From Streptomyces lienomycini (GTDB lineage Bacteria; Actinomycetota; Actinomycetes; Streptomycetales; Streptomycetaceae), in contig NZ_CP116257.1 of NCBI RefSeq assembly GCF_027947595.1, positions 5,146,001 through 5,210,000 on the forward strand: 64,000 bases of DNA. The letters run 5' to 3'. Position numbers and translations under genes: made by a program. The stretch's first letter is position 1; the number at the start of each line of letters is the position of its first letter. The notes beneath the pieces were generated by a model. That model made no database searches. It was given only the letters and a program-made list of their open reading frames with translations, and was not told the origin of the DNA. Positions 25,885-34,668 of the stretch are shown here, piece by piece.

Positions 25885-26124
25885 GGGATGTGCTCCTCTG
25901 ACGCTCGTGACGCTCTCCGACCTGGGTCCGCCGGGAAGCATACGGGGGCCGCGGTGGCCGCCGGTCGGCGATGCCGTCGAAGCCGCGCGGGAGCGGGGCC
26001 GGTCCCGCGGTCCGGTCGCCGCCCCGGCCGGGACTCGGGTGTCTGGCCCCGGGAACCTGCGGGCGGACCGCCGGGCCGGTGAAAACCCGTGGTCAGGAGG
26101 GCCGGTGCGGGCGAGGATACGGGC

Positions 26125-26637
26125 ATGACGACCGAACGCCGCGAACCCGCCGTCGACGCCGACGAACGCACCATGCTGGAAGGCTGGCTCGAGTACCACC
26201 GGCAGACCCTCGCCTGGAAGTGCGAGGGGCTCACCGAGGAGCAGTTGAGGACGGCCGCCGTGGCGCCCTCGGCGTTGTCCCTGACGGGACTCGTCCGGCA
26301 CATGGCGGAGGTGGAGCGCAGCTGGTATCGCAGAGTGCTGGCCGCCGAGGACGCGGGACCGATCTACTACTCCGACGACAACCCGGACGGCGAGTTCCTG
26401 CTCACCGACGCGGACACCTTCGCCGAGGCCCGCGCCACCTGGCAGGCCGAGATCGAGGCTGCCCGGCGCAACGCGGTCGGTGTCCCCTTGGGCGAACCGA
26501 CCCGGGGCAGGCACCTGCGCACCGGTGAACGCTTCACCCTGCGCTGGATCCACATGCACATGATCGAGGAGTACGCGCGTCACAACGGGCACGCGGACCT
26601 GATCCGCGAGCGCCTGGACGGGGCCACGGGCGACTGA
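26125..26637 (+). CDS. DinB-family (DUF664) protein
   Basis: 170 residues. A four-helix DinB/YfiT fold: MLEGWLEYHRQTLAWKCEGL, LTGLVRHMAEVERSWYRRVL with a metal-type His, and HMHMIEEYARHNGHADLIRE with the second and third His. The three His positions form the divalent metal site of DinB-like thiol-dependent transferases (mycothiol- or bacillithiol-dependent). GAGGA lies 8 bases before the ATG. The 240 bases upstream hold no gene. Confidence 0.88.
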   Translation: MTTERREPAVDADERTMLEGWLEYHRQTLAWKCEGLTEEQLRTAAVAPSALSLTGLVRHMAEVERSWYRRVLAAEDAGPIYYSDDNPDGEFLLTDADTFAEARATWQAEIEAARRNAVGVPLGEPTRGRHLRTGERFTLRWIHMHMIEEYARHNGHADLIRERLDGATGD

Positions 26638-26740
26638 CGTCACCTCCGGTCGCCCACGGGCCTCCGTACGGGGCCGGAGATCACCCGTGCGGGGCAACCT
26701 GCGCTTGTCCGGCGTCGCGGAAGGCGCCCGAGCGAGCAGA

Positions 26741-27235
26741 GTGGCGCGGGTGCATCGAACTGCGACCACCGCGACTCTTCTGGTGACCGTGGCCGTTTCG
26801 GCCCTGGCCGGCTGTACGACGGTCCGGGGTCCGGGCGTGGCCGACCCGTCGGCGGCCGGACCCCGTTCGTCCGCCCCCCGCCCCGACGGCCCGGTCGATC
26901 CACGGGCCGTCCAGGCCCCGGCCCGGGAGGCGCTGGAGATGATCGGCCCTTCCCCGTCCTCGTCCACGGACCGGGCCACCGGGGAGTCGCGCCGTCCGAA
27001 GCCCTCCACCACCGCACCCGCGCCGCCCGCCCGTGCCCCCGAGCAGCGGGCCGCCCGCCCCGCCGCCCCGGACCGCGCGCCCGCACCGTCCCGCTCCAAG
27101 GCGCCCGACCCGCCGCGCACGTCCGGTGGCGACGCCGGCAAGAACGCGGACGTGTGCTCCCTCGGCAAGCGGTACGGCGGTTGGCGGCCGGGCAGCCCCG
27201 AGGCACAGATCTGCGATCAGGCGTACGGCCACTGA
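26741..27235 (+). CDS. Putative lipoprotein with conserved C-terminal motif
   Basis: 164 residues from a GTG; a GTG 18 codons upstream is possible. Signal peptide and lipobox LAGC place the lipidated Cys at residue 25. The next 100 residues are Pro/Ala/Ser-rich and disordered. Only the end looks folded: VCSLGKRYGGWRPGSPEAQICDQAYG, with two Cys, a pattern I recall from other Streptomyces proteins. Probably an exported surface lipoprotein; function unknown. Confidence 0.72.
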   Translation: MARVHRTATTATLLVTVAVSALAGCTTVRGPGVADPSAAGPRSSAPRPDGPVDPRAVQAPAREALEMIGPSPSSSTDRATGESRRPKPSTTAPAPPARAPEQRAARPAAPDRAPAPSRSKAPDPPRTSGGDAGKNADVCSLGKRYGGWRPGSPEAQICDQAYGH

Positions 27236-27366
27236 ACCCGGCCGGGGCCCGCGGAGCCTGCTCGACGCCCCAGACGCCGGCCCACGCCACGGGGACCCGC
27301 CCGACGCCGGAGGCACGGCGCCGGTGCCCAGGCGGGCCGGCCCGCGTCACGTGGGCCGACCGGTGT

Positions 27367-27966
27367 TCACGGTTGCTGCCGCGGCGGTCGCCCCCGTCCC
27401 CCGGGCCGGTCGGGCCGGTCCGTGCCCCGGCCGGCGCCGTCCAGGCGCATCTCCAACCGGTCGATCGAAGCGCGCACGCCCTCTCCGTAGCGGCCGGGCG
27501 CGAGGGACTCGGCCGCGCCTCGGGCGCGGCGCAGATGCAGGCGGGCGGCCTCTGTGTCGCCGAGCCGGTCGTAGTCCGCGGCCAGGTTCAGGTGGAGCGA
27601 GGGATACAGGGCCCGGGCGGCGGGCGTGGCCGCGTGCCGGTCGGCGAGCCGGTCCTCCGTCAGCTCCTCGGCGGCCGACAACGCCCTGAGGTCCCAGGCC
27701 AGTTCTTCTTCGGGATCGTCCTGGGTGTCGGCCAGGTAGTGGGCCAGCGTGCAGCGGTGCAGGGGGTCGCCGTGCTCGCCGATCTCCGCCCACAGCCCGA
27801 GGAAGCGGTGCCGGGCCTCCTCGCGGTCGCCCGCGTGATGCAGCATGACGACCTGGCCGATCCGCGTCGGCACCGCGTCCGGCGCCGCCTGCTCCTGTCC
27901 CTGCGCCACCGCGTCCTCCGTGCCCTCGTCGGCTGTCCCGACGACGCTAACCGCACGCACCGGCAT
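27367..27966 (-). CDS. TPR-like hypothetical protein
   Basis: 199 residues. Repeated helix pairs resembling tetratricopeptide motifs: MLHHAGDREEARHRFLGLW, LHRCTLAHYLADTQDDPEEELAW and LHLNLAADYDRLGDTEAARLHLRRAR. The tail is Arg/Gly/Pro-rich. It looks like a cytosolic protein-interaction module. The start is uncertain because the first 20 residues are not typical and there is no clear ribosome-binding site; MLHHAG at about residue 41 would be a later start. Confidence 0.65.
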   Translation of the reverse strand: MPVRAVSVVGTADEGTEDAVAQGQEQAAPDAVPTRIGQVVMLHHAGDREEARHRFLGLWAEIGEHGDPLHRCTLAHYLADTQDDPEEELAWDLRALSAAEELTEDRLADRHAATPAARALYPSLHLNLAADYDRLGDTEAARLHLRRARGAAESLAPGRYGEGVRASIDRLEMRLDGAGRGTDRPDRPGGRGRPPRQQP

Positions 27967-28035
27967 TCCCGGTCAGGCGGCACCGGGACGCGCGCGGGCC
28001 GGTCGGGTGCCGGACCGGCCCGGGTGACGGGACGG

Positions 28036-28719
28036 TCAGCCCAGATTCGGGACGGTCCAGTCGATCGGCTCGTGGCCCTGCGCCCCGACCGCCTCGTTGA
28101 TCCGGGTGAACGGGCGGGAGCCGAAGAACTTCTTCGCCGACAGCGGCGAGGGGTGCGCGCCCTTGACCACCACGTGCCGCGTCTCGTCGATCAGCGGCAG
28201 CTTCTTCTGCGCGTAGTTGCCCCACAGCACGAACACGGCCGGGTCGGTCCGGCCGGCCACCGCGCGGATCACCGCGTCGGTGAACAGCTCCCAGCCGCGG
28301 CCCTTGTGCGAGTTCGCCTCGCCGGCGCGGACCGTGAGCACCGCGTTGAGCAGCAGGACCCCCTGCTTCGCCCAGGGCATCAGATATCCGTTGTCCGGGA
28401 TCGGGGTGTCCAGCTCCGCGTGCATCTCCTTGTAGATGTTCCGCAGGGACGGCGGGACCTTCACGCCCGGCCGGACCGAGAAGCACAGCCCGTGCCCCTG
28501 GCCCTCGCCGTGGTAGGGGTCCTGGCCGAGGACCAGCACCTTCACCCGGTCGAAGGGCGTGGCCTCCAGCGCGGCGAAGACCTCCTCGCGCGGAGGGTAG
28601 ACGGGGCCGTTCGCCCGCTCCTCCTCGACGAACTCCATCAGCTCCTTGAAGTACGGCTGCTGCAGCTCGCCGCCCAGCACCTCGCGCCAGGACTCGGGCA
28701 GCATGGCGGTGTCGGTCAC
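28036..28719 (-). CDS. ung: Uracil-DNA glycosylase, family 1
   Basis: 227 residues from a GTG with AGGA 7 bases upstream. The water-activating motif GQDPYHGEGQGHGLCFSV (about residues 65-82) holds the catalytic Asp, and the uracil and minor-groove loop HPSPLS is at about 189-194. Removes uracil from DNA to start base-excision repair. Length matches the family. Confidence 0.97.
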   Translation of the reverse strand: MTDTAMLPESWREVLGGELQQPYFKELMEFVEEERANGPVYPPREEVFAALEATPFDRVKVLVLGQDPYHGEGQGHGLCFSVRPGVKVPPSLRNIYKEMHAELDTPIPDNGYLMPWAKQGVLLLNAVLTVRAGEANSHKGRGWELFTDAVIRAVAGRTDPAVFVLWGNYAQKKLPLIDETRHVVVKGAHPSPLSAKKFFGSRPFTRINEAVGAQGHEPIDWTVPNLG

Positions 28720-28824
28720 GTCAACTTCCTAACGCTGTGCGGTCGCTTCCACTCCTGAAGAACCTACCCGCGACCACTGACAACGGGCTCCCGTCCGGCA
28801 CCCCCCGCCCGGGGCCCTCCGGGG

Positions 28825-30411
28825 CTACCAGCTCGTCTTCCGGCGGAACTGCCACATCATCATGATCGTCGACGGGTCCAGGGCCTGTTCCGCGCCCGAT
28901 ATCTCCGTGCTGACGGCGACGTACTGCTTGCCCTGCCACAGCGGCAGCAGCCGGGCGTCGTCCACCATGATCTGCTGCGCCCGCTCGAACTGCCGCTCCA
29001 CGTTGGCCCGGTCGCTCTCCCGGCGCGAACGCGGCAGCAGCTCACCGGTGATCTCCGGTGCGACGTAGGGCGTGCCGAGGGCGTTCTGCTCGCCGACGAA
29101 GGGGGCGATGAAGTTCTCCGCGTCCGGGAAGTCCGGGGACCAGCCGCGTCCGAACACCGGGTACTCGCCCTTCTGGTAGCCCGCGACGTACGTCTTCCAG
29201 GGACGGCTCTCGAGGGTGACCTCGAACAGCCCCGAGGCGTCGAGCTGCCGCTTGATCTCCTTGAACTCCTCGGCCGTCTCGGAGCCGTAGCGGTCGCTGG
29301 TGTACCAGAGGGTGAGCGGCACGGGTTCGGTGATGCCGGCGTCCTCGAGCAGCTCGCGCGCCTTGGGGACGCTGGGGTCGCCGTAGTCGTCGAAGAAGCC
29401 CGTGGTGTGACCGGTGAGACCGGCGGGGACCATCGAGTACAGTGGATCGACGGTGTCCTGGTAGACCTCGTGGGCGATCGCCGCCCGGTCGATCACCTGG
29501 GCGACGGCCTGGCGCACCGCCTTGCGTCCCGCCCAGGGGTCCTCGGGGTTGAAGACCAGGTAGCTGATCTCCGTTCCGCTGCCCTCGACCAGTTGGAGGT
29601 GCTCGTCCTTGCCGGACTTGCCCTGGAGGTCGATGACGTCGTCGGCGGCGAGGCCCCGGTAGGTCACCTGGATGGCGCCGTCGCGCAGCGCCTTCACCAT
29701 GCCGGCGGAGTCCTTGAAGTAGCGGACGGTCACCGCCTTGTTGTGGCGCTCGGCGAAACCCTCGTAGCGGTCGTTGCGCACGAGTTCGGCCCGTTCGCCG
29801 TCCTTGTACGACTGGAGGGTGTACGGTCCCGAGCCCACGACACCGGCGTCCTCGCGCAGGGCGTCCGCGGGGTAGTCGTCGGGGTCGACGATCGACATGG
29901 CGGGCGTGGCGAGCACGAACGGGAAGGTGGCATCGGGCTTGTTGAGGTGGAAGACCACCTCGCGCCCGCTGGGCGCCTGGACCCGTTCGAGGCTGCCGAG
30001 CAGGCCGGCCGGGCCGCCGTTGACGTTGATGTCCTTGATCCGGTCGATCGAGTACTTGACCGCCCGGGCGTCGAGGCGGTCGCCGTTGGAGAAGGTCAGG
30101 CCCTCGCGCAGCTCGCACCGGTACACCCGGTTCGTGGAGTCGGTGAACGCGCACTTCTCCGCGGCGTCGGGCTGGGGCGCGGTGGCGCCGCTGGGGTAGC
30201 TCAGGAGCGTCTGGTAGATGTTCCGGAACAACTCCCAGGAGCCGTCCCAGGAGGCGGCCGGATCGAGGGTGCTGGGGGCGCTCGTGGTCCCCACGACGAT
30301 GGGTCCTTCGTCCTTGGGATCGTCGGGCGACAGGATGCCGCATCCGGTGGCCAGCGACGACATGGACACGATGGCCACCACCCGCCGCAGGCCTCGGTTC
30401 CGGTTGAACAC
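28825..30411 (-). CDS. ABC transporter substrate-binding lipoprotein (family 5)
   Basis: 528 residues. The GTG used has GAGGAG 7 bases upstream; a GTG two codons earlier is too close. Lipobox SLATGC gives a lipidated Cys near residue 24. Family 5 oligopeptide/nickel/dipeptide binding domain: PSTLDPAASWDGSWELFRNIYQTL near the start, CELREGLTFSNGDRLDARAVKYSIDRI, YTLQSYKDGERAELVRNDRY and AVRQAVAQVIDRAAIAHEV. No permease or ATPase gene is adjacent, so it is an orphan binding protein. A strong hairpin separates it from the upstream FabG genes. Confidence 0.9.
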   Translation of the reverse strand: MFNRNRGLRRVVAIVSMSSLATGCGILSPDDPKDEGPIVVGTTSAPSTLDPAASWDGSWELFRNIYQTLLSYPSGATAPQPDAAEKCAFTDSTNRVYRCELREGLTFSNGDRLDARAVKYSIDRIKDINVNGGPAGLLGSLERVQAPSGREVVFHLNKPDATFPFVLATPAMSIVDPDDYPADALREDAGVVGSGPYTLQSYKDGERAELVRNDRYEGFAERHNKAVTVRYFKDSAGMVKALRDGAIQVTYRGLAADDVIDLQGKSGKDEHLQLVEGSGTEISYLVFNPEDPWAGRKAVRQAVAQVIDRAAIAHEVYQDTVDPLYSMVPAGLTGHTTGFFDDYGDPSVPKARELLEDAGITEPVPLTLWYTSDRYGSETAEEFKEIKRQLDASGLFEVTLESRPWKTYVAGYQKGEYPVFGRGWSPDFPDAENFIAPFVGEQNALGTPYVAPEITGELLPRSRRESDRANVERQFERAQQIMVDDARLLPLWQGKQYVAVSTEISGAEQALDPSTIMMMWQFRRKTSW

Positions 30412-30548
30412 GCGCACGCTCCTCGATCCGCCGTACCAAGGGTCGGCAGACCATACCGCAGCGCCACGCCACCTGAACCCCCTTCTGAACAGGGGTTTTG
30501 ATCATCTGGGGATGACTACGTTGTCATGCTCCGCATCGTCTCGGAACG

Positions 30549-30588
30549 CGGACACGGGCGCCGCCGGCGAGGACGGCGCCCGTGTCCG
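30549..30588 (-). terminator. Strong hairpin after the SDR gene
   Basis: A perfect 15-bp inverted repeat, CGGACACGGGCGCCG with CGGCGCCCGTGTCCG, on a 10-base loop. It lies 33 bases beyond the stop of the minus-strand SDR and well before the binding-protein promoter. No U tract. Confidence 0.75.
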
Positions 30589-30620
30589 GGATCGATCTTG
30601 AGACTCCTCCGTGGGCGAGA

Positions 30621-31382
30621 TCAGGCCACGCCCGCGTTGAGGAAGATGCCGCCGTCGACGACGAGCGTCTGACCGGTGACCCAGGCGGACTGCTCCGAGG
30701 TGAGGAACTCGGCGGCACCCCCGATGTCGGAGGGCACGCCGAGCCGGCCCAGCGGGTAGCCCGAGGCGGCCTCCTCCTCGCGGCCCTCGTACAGGGCGGC
30801 GGCGAACTTGGTCTTCACGACCGCCGGTGCGATCGCGTTGACCCGCACCTTGGGCGCGAACTCGTGCGCGAGCTGCGCGGTGAGGTTGATCAGCGCGGCC
30901 TTGCTGACCCCGTACGCGGCGATGAAGGGGGACGGGGAGAGACCCGCGACCGAGGCGATGTTGACGATCGCGCCCCCGTTGTCCTTCTGCCAGGCGTGCC
31001 AGGTGCGCTGCGCGAAGCCGAGCGCGGAGATCACGTTGGTCTCGAAGACCTTGCGCGCGACGTTCAGGTCGAGGTCGGCGATCGGCCCGAACACCGGGTT
31101 GGTACCGGCGTTGTTGACCAGGAAGTCGACGCGTCCGAAGGCCTCCATCACGCGCTCGACGGCGACGGCCTGGTGGACCTCGTCGTGCGCCTTGCCCGCG
31201 ACGCCGATCACCCGGTCGGAGCCGAGCCGGTCGACGGCCTCCTTCAGCGCGTCCTCGTTGCGGCCGGTGATGCAGACCCGGTCGCCGCGCGCGACCAGCG
31301 CCTCGGCGACACCGTAGCCGATGCCGCGGCTGGCGCCCGTGACGAGCGCGACCTTGCCGGAGAGTCCGGGCAGTTCAGTCAT
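30621..31382 (-). CDS. Short-chain dehydrogenase (FabG-like), second of pair
   Basis: 253 residues. TGASRGIG (residues 15-22), NNAG (about 90-93), NIASVAG with the catalytic Ser, and YGVSKAALINL (YxxxK). It resembles FabG and related 3-oxoacyl reductases but the C-terminal loop after the PG position (AIAPAVVKTKF) differs. It follows another FabG-type gene by 46 bases and probably shares its promoter. Substrate unknown; fatty-acid or polyketide chains are the family's usual targets. Confidence 0.88.
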   Translation of the reverse strand: MTELPGLSGKVALVTGASRGIGYGVAEALVARGDRVCITGRNEDALKEAVDRLGSDRVIGVAGKAHDEVHQAVAVERVMEAFGRVDFLVNNAGTNPVFGPIADLDLNVARKVFETNVISALGFAQRTWHAWQKDNGGAIVNIASVAGLSPSPFIAAYGVSKAALINLTAQLAHEFAPKVRVNAIAPAVVKTKFAAALYEGREEEAASGYPLGRLGVPSDIGGAAEFLTSEQSAWVTGQTLVVDGGIFLNAGVA

Positions 31383-31428
31383 GTCAGTGTTCCCAACCGT
31401 TCCTGGTGGTCTCCGTGTTCCCTGTTCG

Positions 31429-32190
31429 CTAGTCGAGCGGTCCGCCGGCCACGTACAGCACCTGGCCGGAGACGAACCCGGCGGCCTCGCCGGTGAAGAA
31501 GGCGATGGCGTTGGCGATGTCGTCGGGCTCGCCCACGCGCGCGACCGGGATCTGGGTGGCGGCGGCGGCCTTGAAGTCGTCGAAGCCCATGCCGACGCGG
31601 TCGGCGGTGGCCTTCGTCATCTCGGTGGCGATGAAGCCGGGGGCGACGGAGTTGGCGGTGACGCCGAACTTGCCCAGCTCCTTGGCGAGGGTCTTGGTGA
31701 AGCCCTGGAGACCGGCCTTGGCGGCGGAGTAGTTGACCTGGCCGCGGTTGCCGAGGGCGGAGGAGGAGGACAGGTTGACGATGCGGCCGAACTTGGCGTC
31801 CACCATGTGCTTCTGGCAGGCCTTCGACATCAGGAAGGCACCGCGCAGGTGCACGTTCATGACGGTGTCCCAGTCGGAGACGCTCATCTTGAACAGCAGG
31901 TTGTCGCGCAGCACGCCCGCGTTGTTGACGAGGATCGTCGGCGCACCCAGCTCCTCGGCGATGCGCGCGACGGCCGCCTCGACCTGCGCCTCGTCGGAGA
32001 CGTCGCAGCCGACCGCGAGCGCCCTGCCGCCGGCCGCGGTGATCTTCTCCACGGTGTCCTTGCAGGCCGCCTCGTCGAGGTCGATGACGGCGACGGCACG
32101 GCCCTCGGCGGCCAGTCGTACGGCGGTGGCGGCACCGATGCCGCGCGCGGCTCCGGTGACTACGGCGACCCGCTGCTCAGTGGTGGACAT
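31429..32190 (-). CDS. fabG: 3-oxoacyl-ACP reductase (FabG-type)
   Basis: 253 residues with AGGAG 9 bases ahead of the ATG. Full FabG set: TGAARGIG, NNAGVLRDNLLFKM (the FabG-specific NNAGxxxDNLL), LSSSSALGNRGQVNYSAAKAGLQGFTK with the Ser-Tyr-Lys catalytic residues, and SVAPGFIATEMT. The NNAGVLRDNLL and GQVNY patterns make reduction of 3-oxoacyl-ACP with NADPH the best call. A TetR-style palindrome and a second inverted repeat lie upstream. Confidence 0.92.
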   Translation of the reverse strand: MSTTEQRVAVVTGAARGIGAATAVRLAAEGRAVAVIDLDEAACKDTVEKITAAGGRALAVGCDVSDEAQVEAAVARIAEELGAPTILVNNAGVLRDNLLFKMSVSDWDTVMNVHLRGAFLMSKACQKHMVDAKFGRIVNLSSSSALGNRGQVNYSAAKAGLQGFTKTLAKELGKFGVTANSVAPGFIATEMTKATADRVGMGFDDFKAAAATQIPVARVGEPDDIANAIAFFTGEAAGFVSGQVLYVAGGPLD

Positions 32191-32245
32191 TCGCTGCTTC
32201 TCCTCGTCCTGGGGATGCGGCCCGTGCGGAGCGTGCGCCCTCGGG

Positions 32246-32259
32246 TGAGCGACCGCTTA
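32246..32259 (-). promoter_or_regulatory. TetR-type operator candidate upstream of fabG
   Basis: TGAGCG-AC-CGCTTA, one base from a perfect 14-bp palindrome (TAAGCG-AC-CGCTTA). This resembles boxes bound by TetR-family regulators of fatty-acid genes. It lies 56 bases before the fabG start, where it could block the promoter. No TetR gene is adjacent. Confidence 0.45.
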
Positions 32260-32295
32260 GTACCTTCCGCAGACGTGACGCTAGAAGCCCTGGCA

Positions 32296-32318
32296 CCCGG
32301 TGTCAACGGGACACCGGG
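32296..32318. promoter_or_regulatory. Inverted repeat in divergent interval
   Basis: CCCGGTGTC-AACGG-GACACCGGG, a perfect 9-bp inverted repeat in the 268-base gap between the divergent fabG and a secreted-protein gene. It may be a second operator or a hairpin in one of the leaders. Which gene it serves is unclear. Confidence 0.4.
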
Positions 32319-32457
32319 CCGGTGTGATCCATTACCTGGGGCCTGCGCGTCCGTCACCCGGCCCCGGTCGCCCGATCGGCCCAGCGCTGGGGGCCGCCCG
32401 GCCGCCGGGCACCTAGCGTCGAAGCGCGAGCCACTCGTGGCCGGAAAGGAGGCGTCC

Positions 32458-33291
32458 ATGCGCCGTCGTACCGGTGCAGCAGGCATAGCCGTCGCGATCG
32501 CCGCGATGGTGCCGCTGGCCGACCCCGCACATGCCCAGGACCTCAGGACGAATTCGGAGCCGGACTGCCGCAGCTCCACCTACCGGGAAGCGGCCCAGGT
32601 CGGGCTGTACGACGATCCGGGCGAACCGGACCCGCTGTGTCCGGACGCGTTCGGCGAGGACCGACCCGACGACGGCCGGCTCGATGACGGCGGTCTGCTC
32701 GACGACGGCCGACTCGACGACGGCCGACTCCAAGAAGGCCGGCTCGACGAGGGCCGCACCGACGGGGGTGGCGCGGACGAGGGCAGGTTCGACGGGGGCG
32801 GACAGGACCAGTCGCGCCCCGGCGAAGGCCGCCCCGACGGGAGCAGCCTTGAGGGAGGCGGGCTCGAGGGCGGCGGACTCGAGGGAGGCCGCCTCGACGC
32901 GGGCGGTCTCGACGCGGGCCGCCTCGGCCGGACGCGGCCCGACGAGGGCCACGCCGACCGGGACCATGCCGACCAGGGTGGGATCCGTGAGGTCCGGGAC
33001 GGGGACGACGGCTCGGCCGGCGCCGCGCACCCGCGCGGGGACCAGCTCCCGACGATCTCCGCCACCTCCCAGCCGCGCCCGGCCACCACCATGCCGGTCC
33101 CGGCCCCGGCCACCAGCGCACCGGCACCCGCCGTCTCCCCCACCGTCACGCCGACCCTCGGCACCCGGGGCGGACTGGGCGGCGCCTCGGGCACCGGTCC
33201 GAGCGACTGGGACATCGGCATCGGCCTGACCTTCGTGACCGGTGCGGCACTGGCCGCGGGCTACGTGATCAGGCGCCGCCGACGCGCCTGA
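32458..33291 (+). CDS. Secreted surface protein with pentapeptide-like repeats
   Basis: 277 residues with AAGGAGG before the ATG. Signal peptide to about residue 25 (DPAHAQ). Then an excalibur-like start (DCRSSTYREAAQVGL with an Asp-Pro-Cys turn) but without the usual DxDxDG calcium loop. Residues about 67-165 repeat about every five residues with a Leu or Phe (GRLDD, GRLQE, GRLDE, GRFDG, GGLEG, GGLDA), a degenerate pentapeptide-type block that is acidic and Gly-rich. A Pro/Thr linker precedes a single membrane segment and a basic tail RRRRR, without LPxTG. Anchoring in the membrane with the repeat outside is likely. Function unknown. Confidence 0.75.
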   Translation: MRRRTGAAGIAVAIAAMVPLADPAHAQDLRTNSEPDCRSSTYREAAQVGLYDDPGEPDPLCPDAFGEDRPDDGRLDDGGLLDDGRLDDGRLQEGRLDEGRTDGGGADEGRFDGGGQDQSRPGEGRPDGSSLEGGGLEGGGLEGGRLDAGGLDAGRLGRTRPDEGHADRDHADQGGIREVRDGDDGSAGAAHPRGDQLPTISATSQPRPATTMPVPAPATSAPAPAVSPTVTPTLGTRGGLGGASGTGPSDWDIGIGLTFVTGAALAAGYVIRRRRRA

Positions 33292-33330
33292 GGCACGCCC
33301 GCCACCTACCGCCCGTACGCCCGTACGCCT

Positions 33331-33714
33331 CTACCGCACCAGCAGGCCGAGGAGCCGTTCCGTCTCGGCCGCCGGGTCGGTGGTGAGACCGGTGTGGACG
33401 GGTCCCGGCTGGACGATGGTCGACCGGGGTGCGATCAGCCAGCGGAAGCGGCGGCCGGGGTCGTCCTCGGCCGCCTGGCCCGCCGCTTCCCCGCCGGCGC
33501 ACACGCCCTCCACGGCACGCAGCGCCGCCCGCACGCCGGGCAGGTCCACGTGCGGGTCCAGGGCGAGGAGCCTGCCCTCGTCGAGGTGGGTGCGGGCACC
33601 GACGTAGGACCTGGCCCGGCAGTAGACGAGCACGCCGGCGTTGACGCACTCCCCGCGCTCGACGCGCGGTACGACGCGCAGCAGCGCGTACTCGAAGACG
33701 TGACGGTCGCTCAT
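33331..33714 (-). CDS. DUF3037 protein
   Basis: 127 residues from an ATG that overlaps the HipA-like stop as ATGA. DUF3037 core: FEYALLRVVPRVERGECVNAGVLVYC near the start, then LDPHVDLPGVRAALRAVEGVC and FRWLIAPRSTIVQPGPVHTGL. No enzymatic motif is evident. The family is commonly paired with HipA-like kinases, and the overlap indicates translation as a unit. It may be an antitoxin or accessory of the kinase; unproven. Confidence 0.85.
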   Translation of the reverse strand: MSDRHVFEYALLRVVPRVERGECVNAGVLVYCRARSYVGARTHLDEGRLLALDPHVDLPGVRAALRAVEGVCAGGEAAGQAAEDDPGRRFRWLIAPRSTIVQPGPVHTGLTTDPAAETERLLGLLVR

Positions 33715-34475
33715 CGCTTCCCCTGGGCCGGCTCGACGCGTTCGTGGATGGTGGCGGCCCGCGCGAGCAGGGGCTCGGCGTAGGCCCTGCGGAGGTCGTC
33801 GGGCGTGGCGAAGCCGGGCTCGTCCCGCAGCCAGACGTCCGGGATCTCGGCGGTGACCTCGGCCAGGAGTTCCTCGGTGACCCGGGGCGCGAGTGCGGCG
33901 GCGGCCGAGCGGACGTCCGGCGCGAAGGACGCGAGGGCGTGGTCGGCGGCGGCGTAGGGGCGGGCGGCGGAGGCCTCGGCGCCGGGCCAGTTGTGGTGCC
34001 AGATCATGGTGGCGCCGTGGTCGATGAGCCACGTCTCGCCGCGCAGCCGCAGCAGGTTGGGGTTGCGCCAGGACCGGTCGACGTTGTTGACCAGCGCGTC
34101 GAACCAGACGATCCGTCCGGCCTCCTCGGCGCTCACCTCGAAGGCGAGCGGGTCGAAACCGAGCGCGCCGGAGAGGAATTCCATGCCGAGGTTGGTGCCG
34201 CCGCTGGACTTGAGCAACTCCTGTACCTGCTGGTCGGGTTCGCCGAGCCCGAGCACCGGGTCGAGGTCGACCGCGACCAGTCGCGGCACCCGGAAGCCCA
34301 GCCGGCGGGCGAGTTCGCCGCAGACCACCTCGGCGACGAGCGTCTTGCGGCCCTGGCCCGCGCCGGTGAACTTCAGGACGTACGTCCCGAAGTCGTCGGC
34401 CTCGACGAGTCCCGGCAGCGAGCCGCCCTCACGCAACGGCGTGATGTAGCGGGTCGCGATGACTTCCTTGAGCAT
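33711..34475 (-). CDS. HipA-like kinase protein (HipA_2 type)
   Basis: 254 residues, shorter than HipA of E. coli because the N-terminal subdomain is missing. Kinase-like residues are visible: K35 in YVLKF, then VNNVDRSWRNPN with D133 and N138 in the place of the HipA catalytic loop, and LIDHG with D152 as the metal Asp. A TAACCT lies 6 bases before the ATG with no Shine-Dalgarno, so the mRNA may be leaderless. The partner DUF3037 gene overlaps by 4 bases. HipA toxins phosphorylate glutamyl-tRNA synthetase; this target is only an analogy. Confidence 0.82.
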   Translation of the reverse strand: MLKEVIATRYITPLREGGSLPGLVEADDFGTYVLKFTGAGQGRKTLVAEVVCGELARRLGFRVPRLVAVDLDPVLGLGEPDQQVQELLKSSGGTNLGMEFLSGALGFDPLAFEVSAEEAGRIVWFDALVNNVDRSWRNPNLLRLRGETWLIDHGATMIWHHNWPGAEASAARPYAAADHALASFAPDVRSAAAALAPRVTEELLAEVTAEIPDVWLRDEPGFATPDDLRRAYAEPLLARAATIHERVEPAQGKR

Positions 34476-34668
34476 CGTCCCAGGTTACCGGCGTGGTGAG
34501 GGAGCGCGGGCGGTGGGCGCGATCCGGCCGACAGCGAATCGACAGCCGTGTTTTACGCCCACCCGACCGCCGGCCCGGCAGCATCTCGGCACGGTCTGAA
34601 CAGCACGTGCCACGGGGCCGTACCTCTCGGCAGATCATCACGCATCCACCCCGGAAGGGAACCCCAGC

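Noticed and set aside
33711..34475. Direct assignment as a HipA toxin
   Set aside because: The active-site residues match, but the N-terminal subdomain and HipB partner are missing, so only a HipA-like kinase is claimed.
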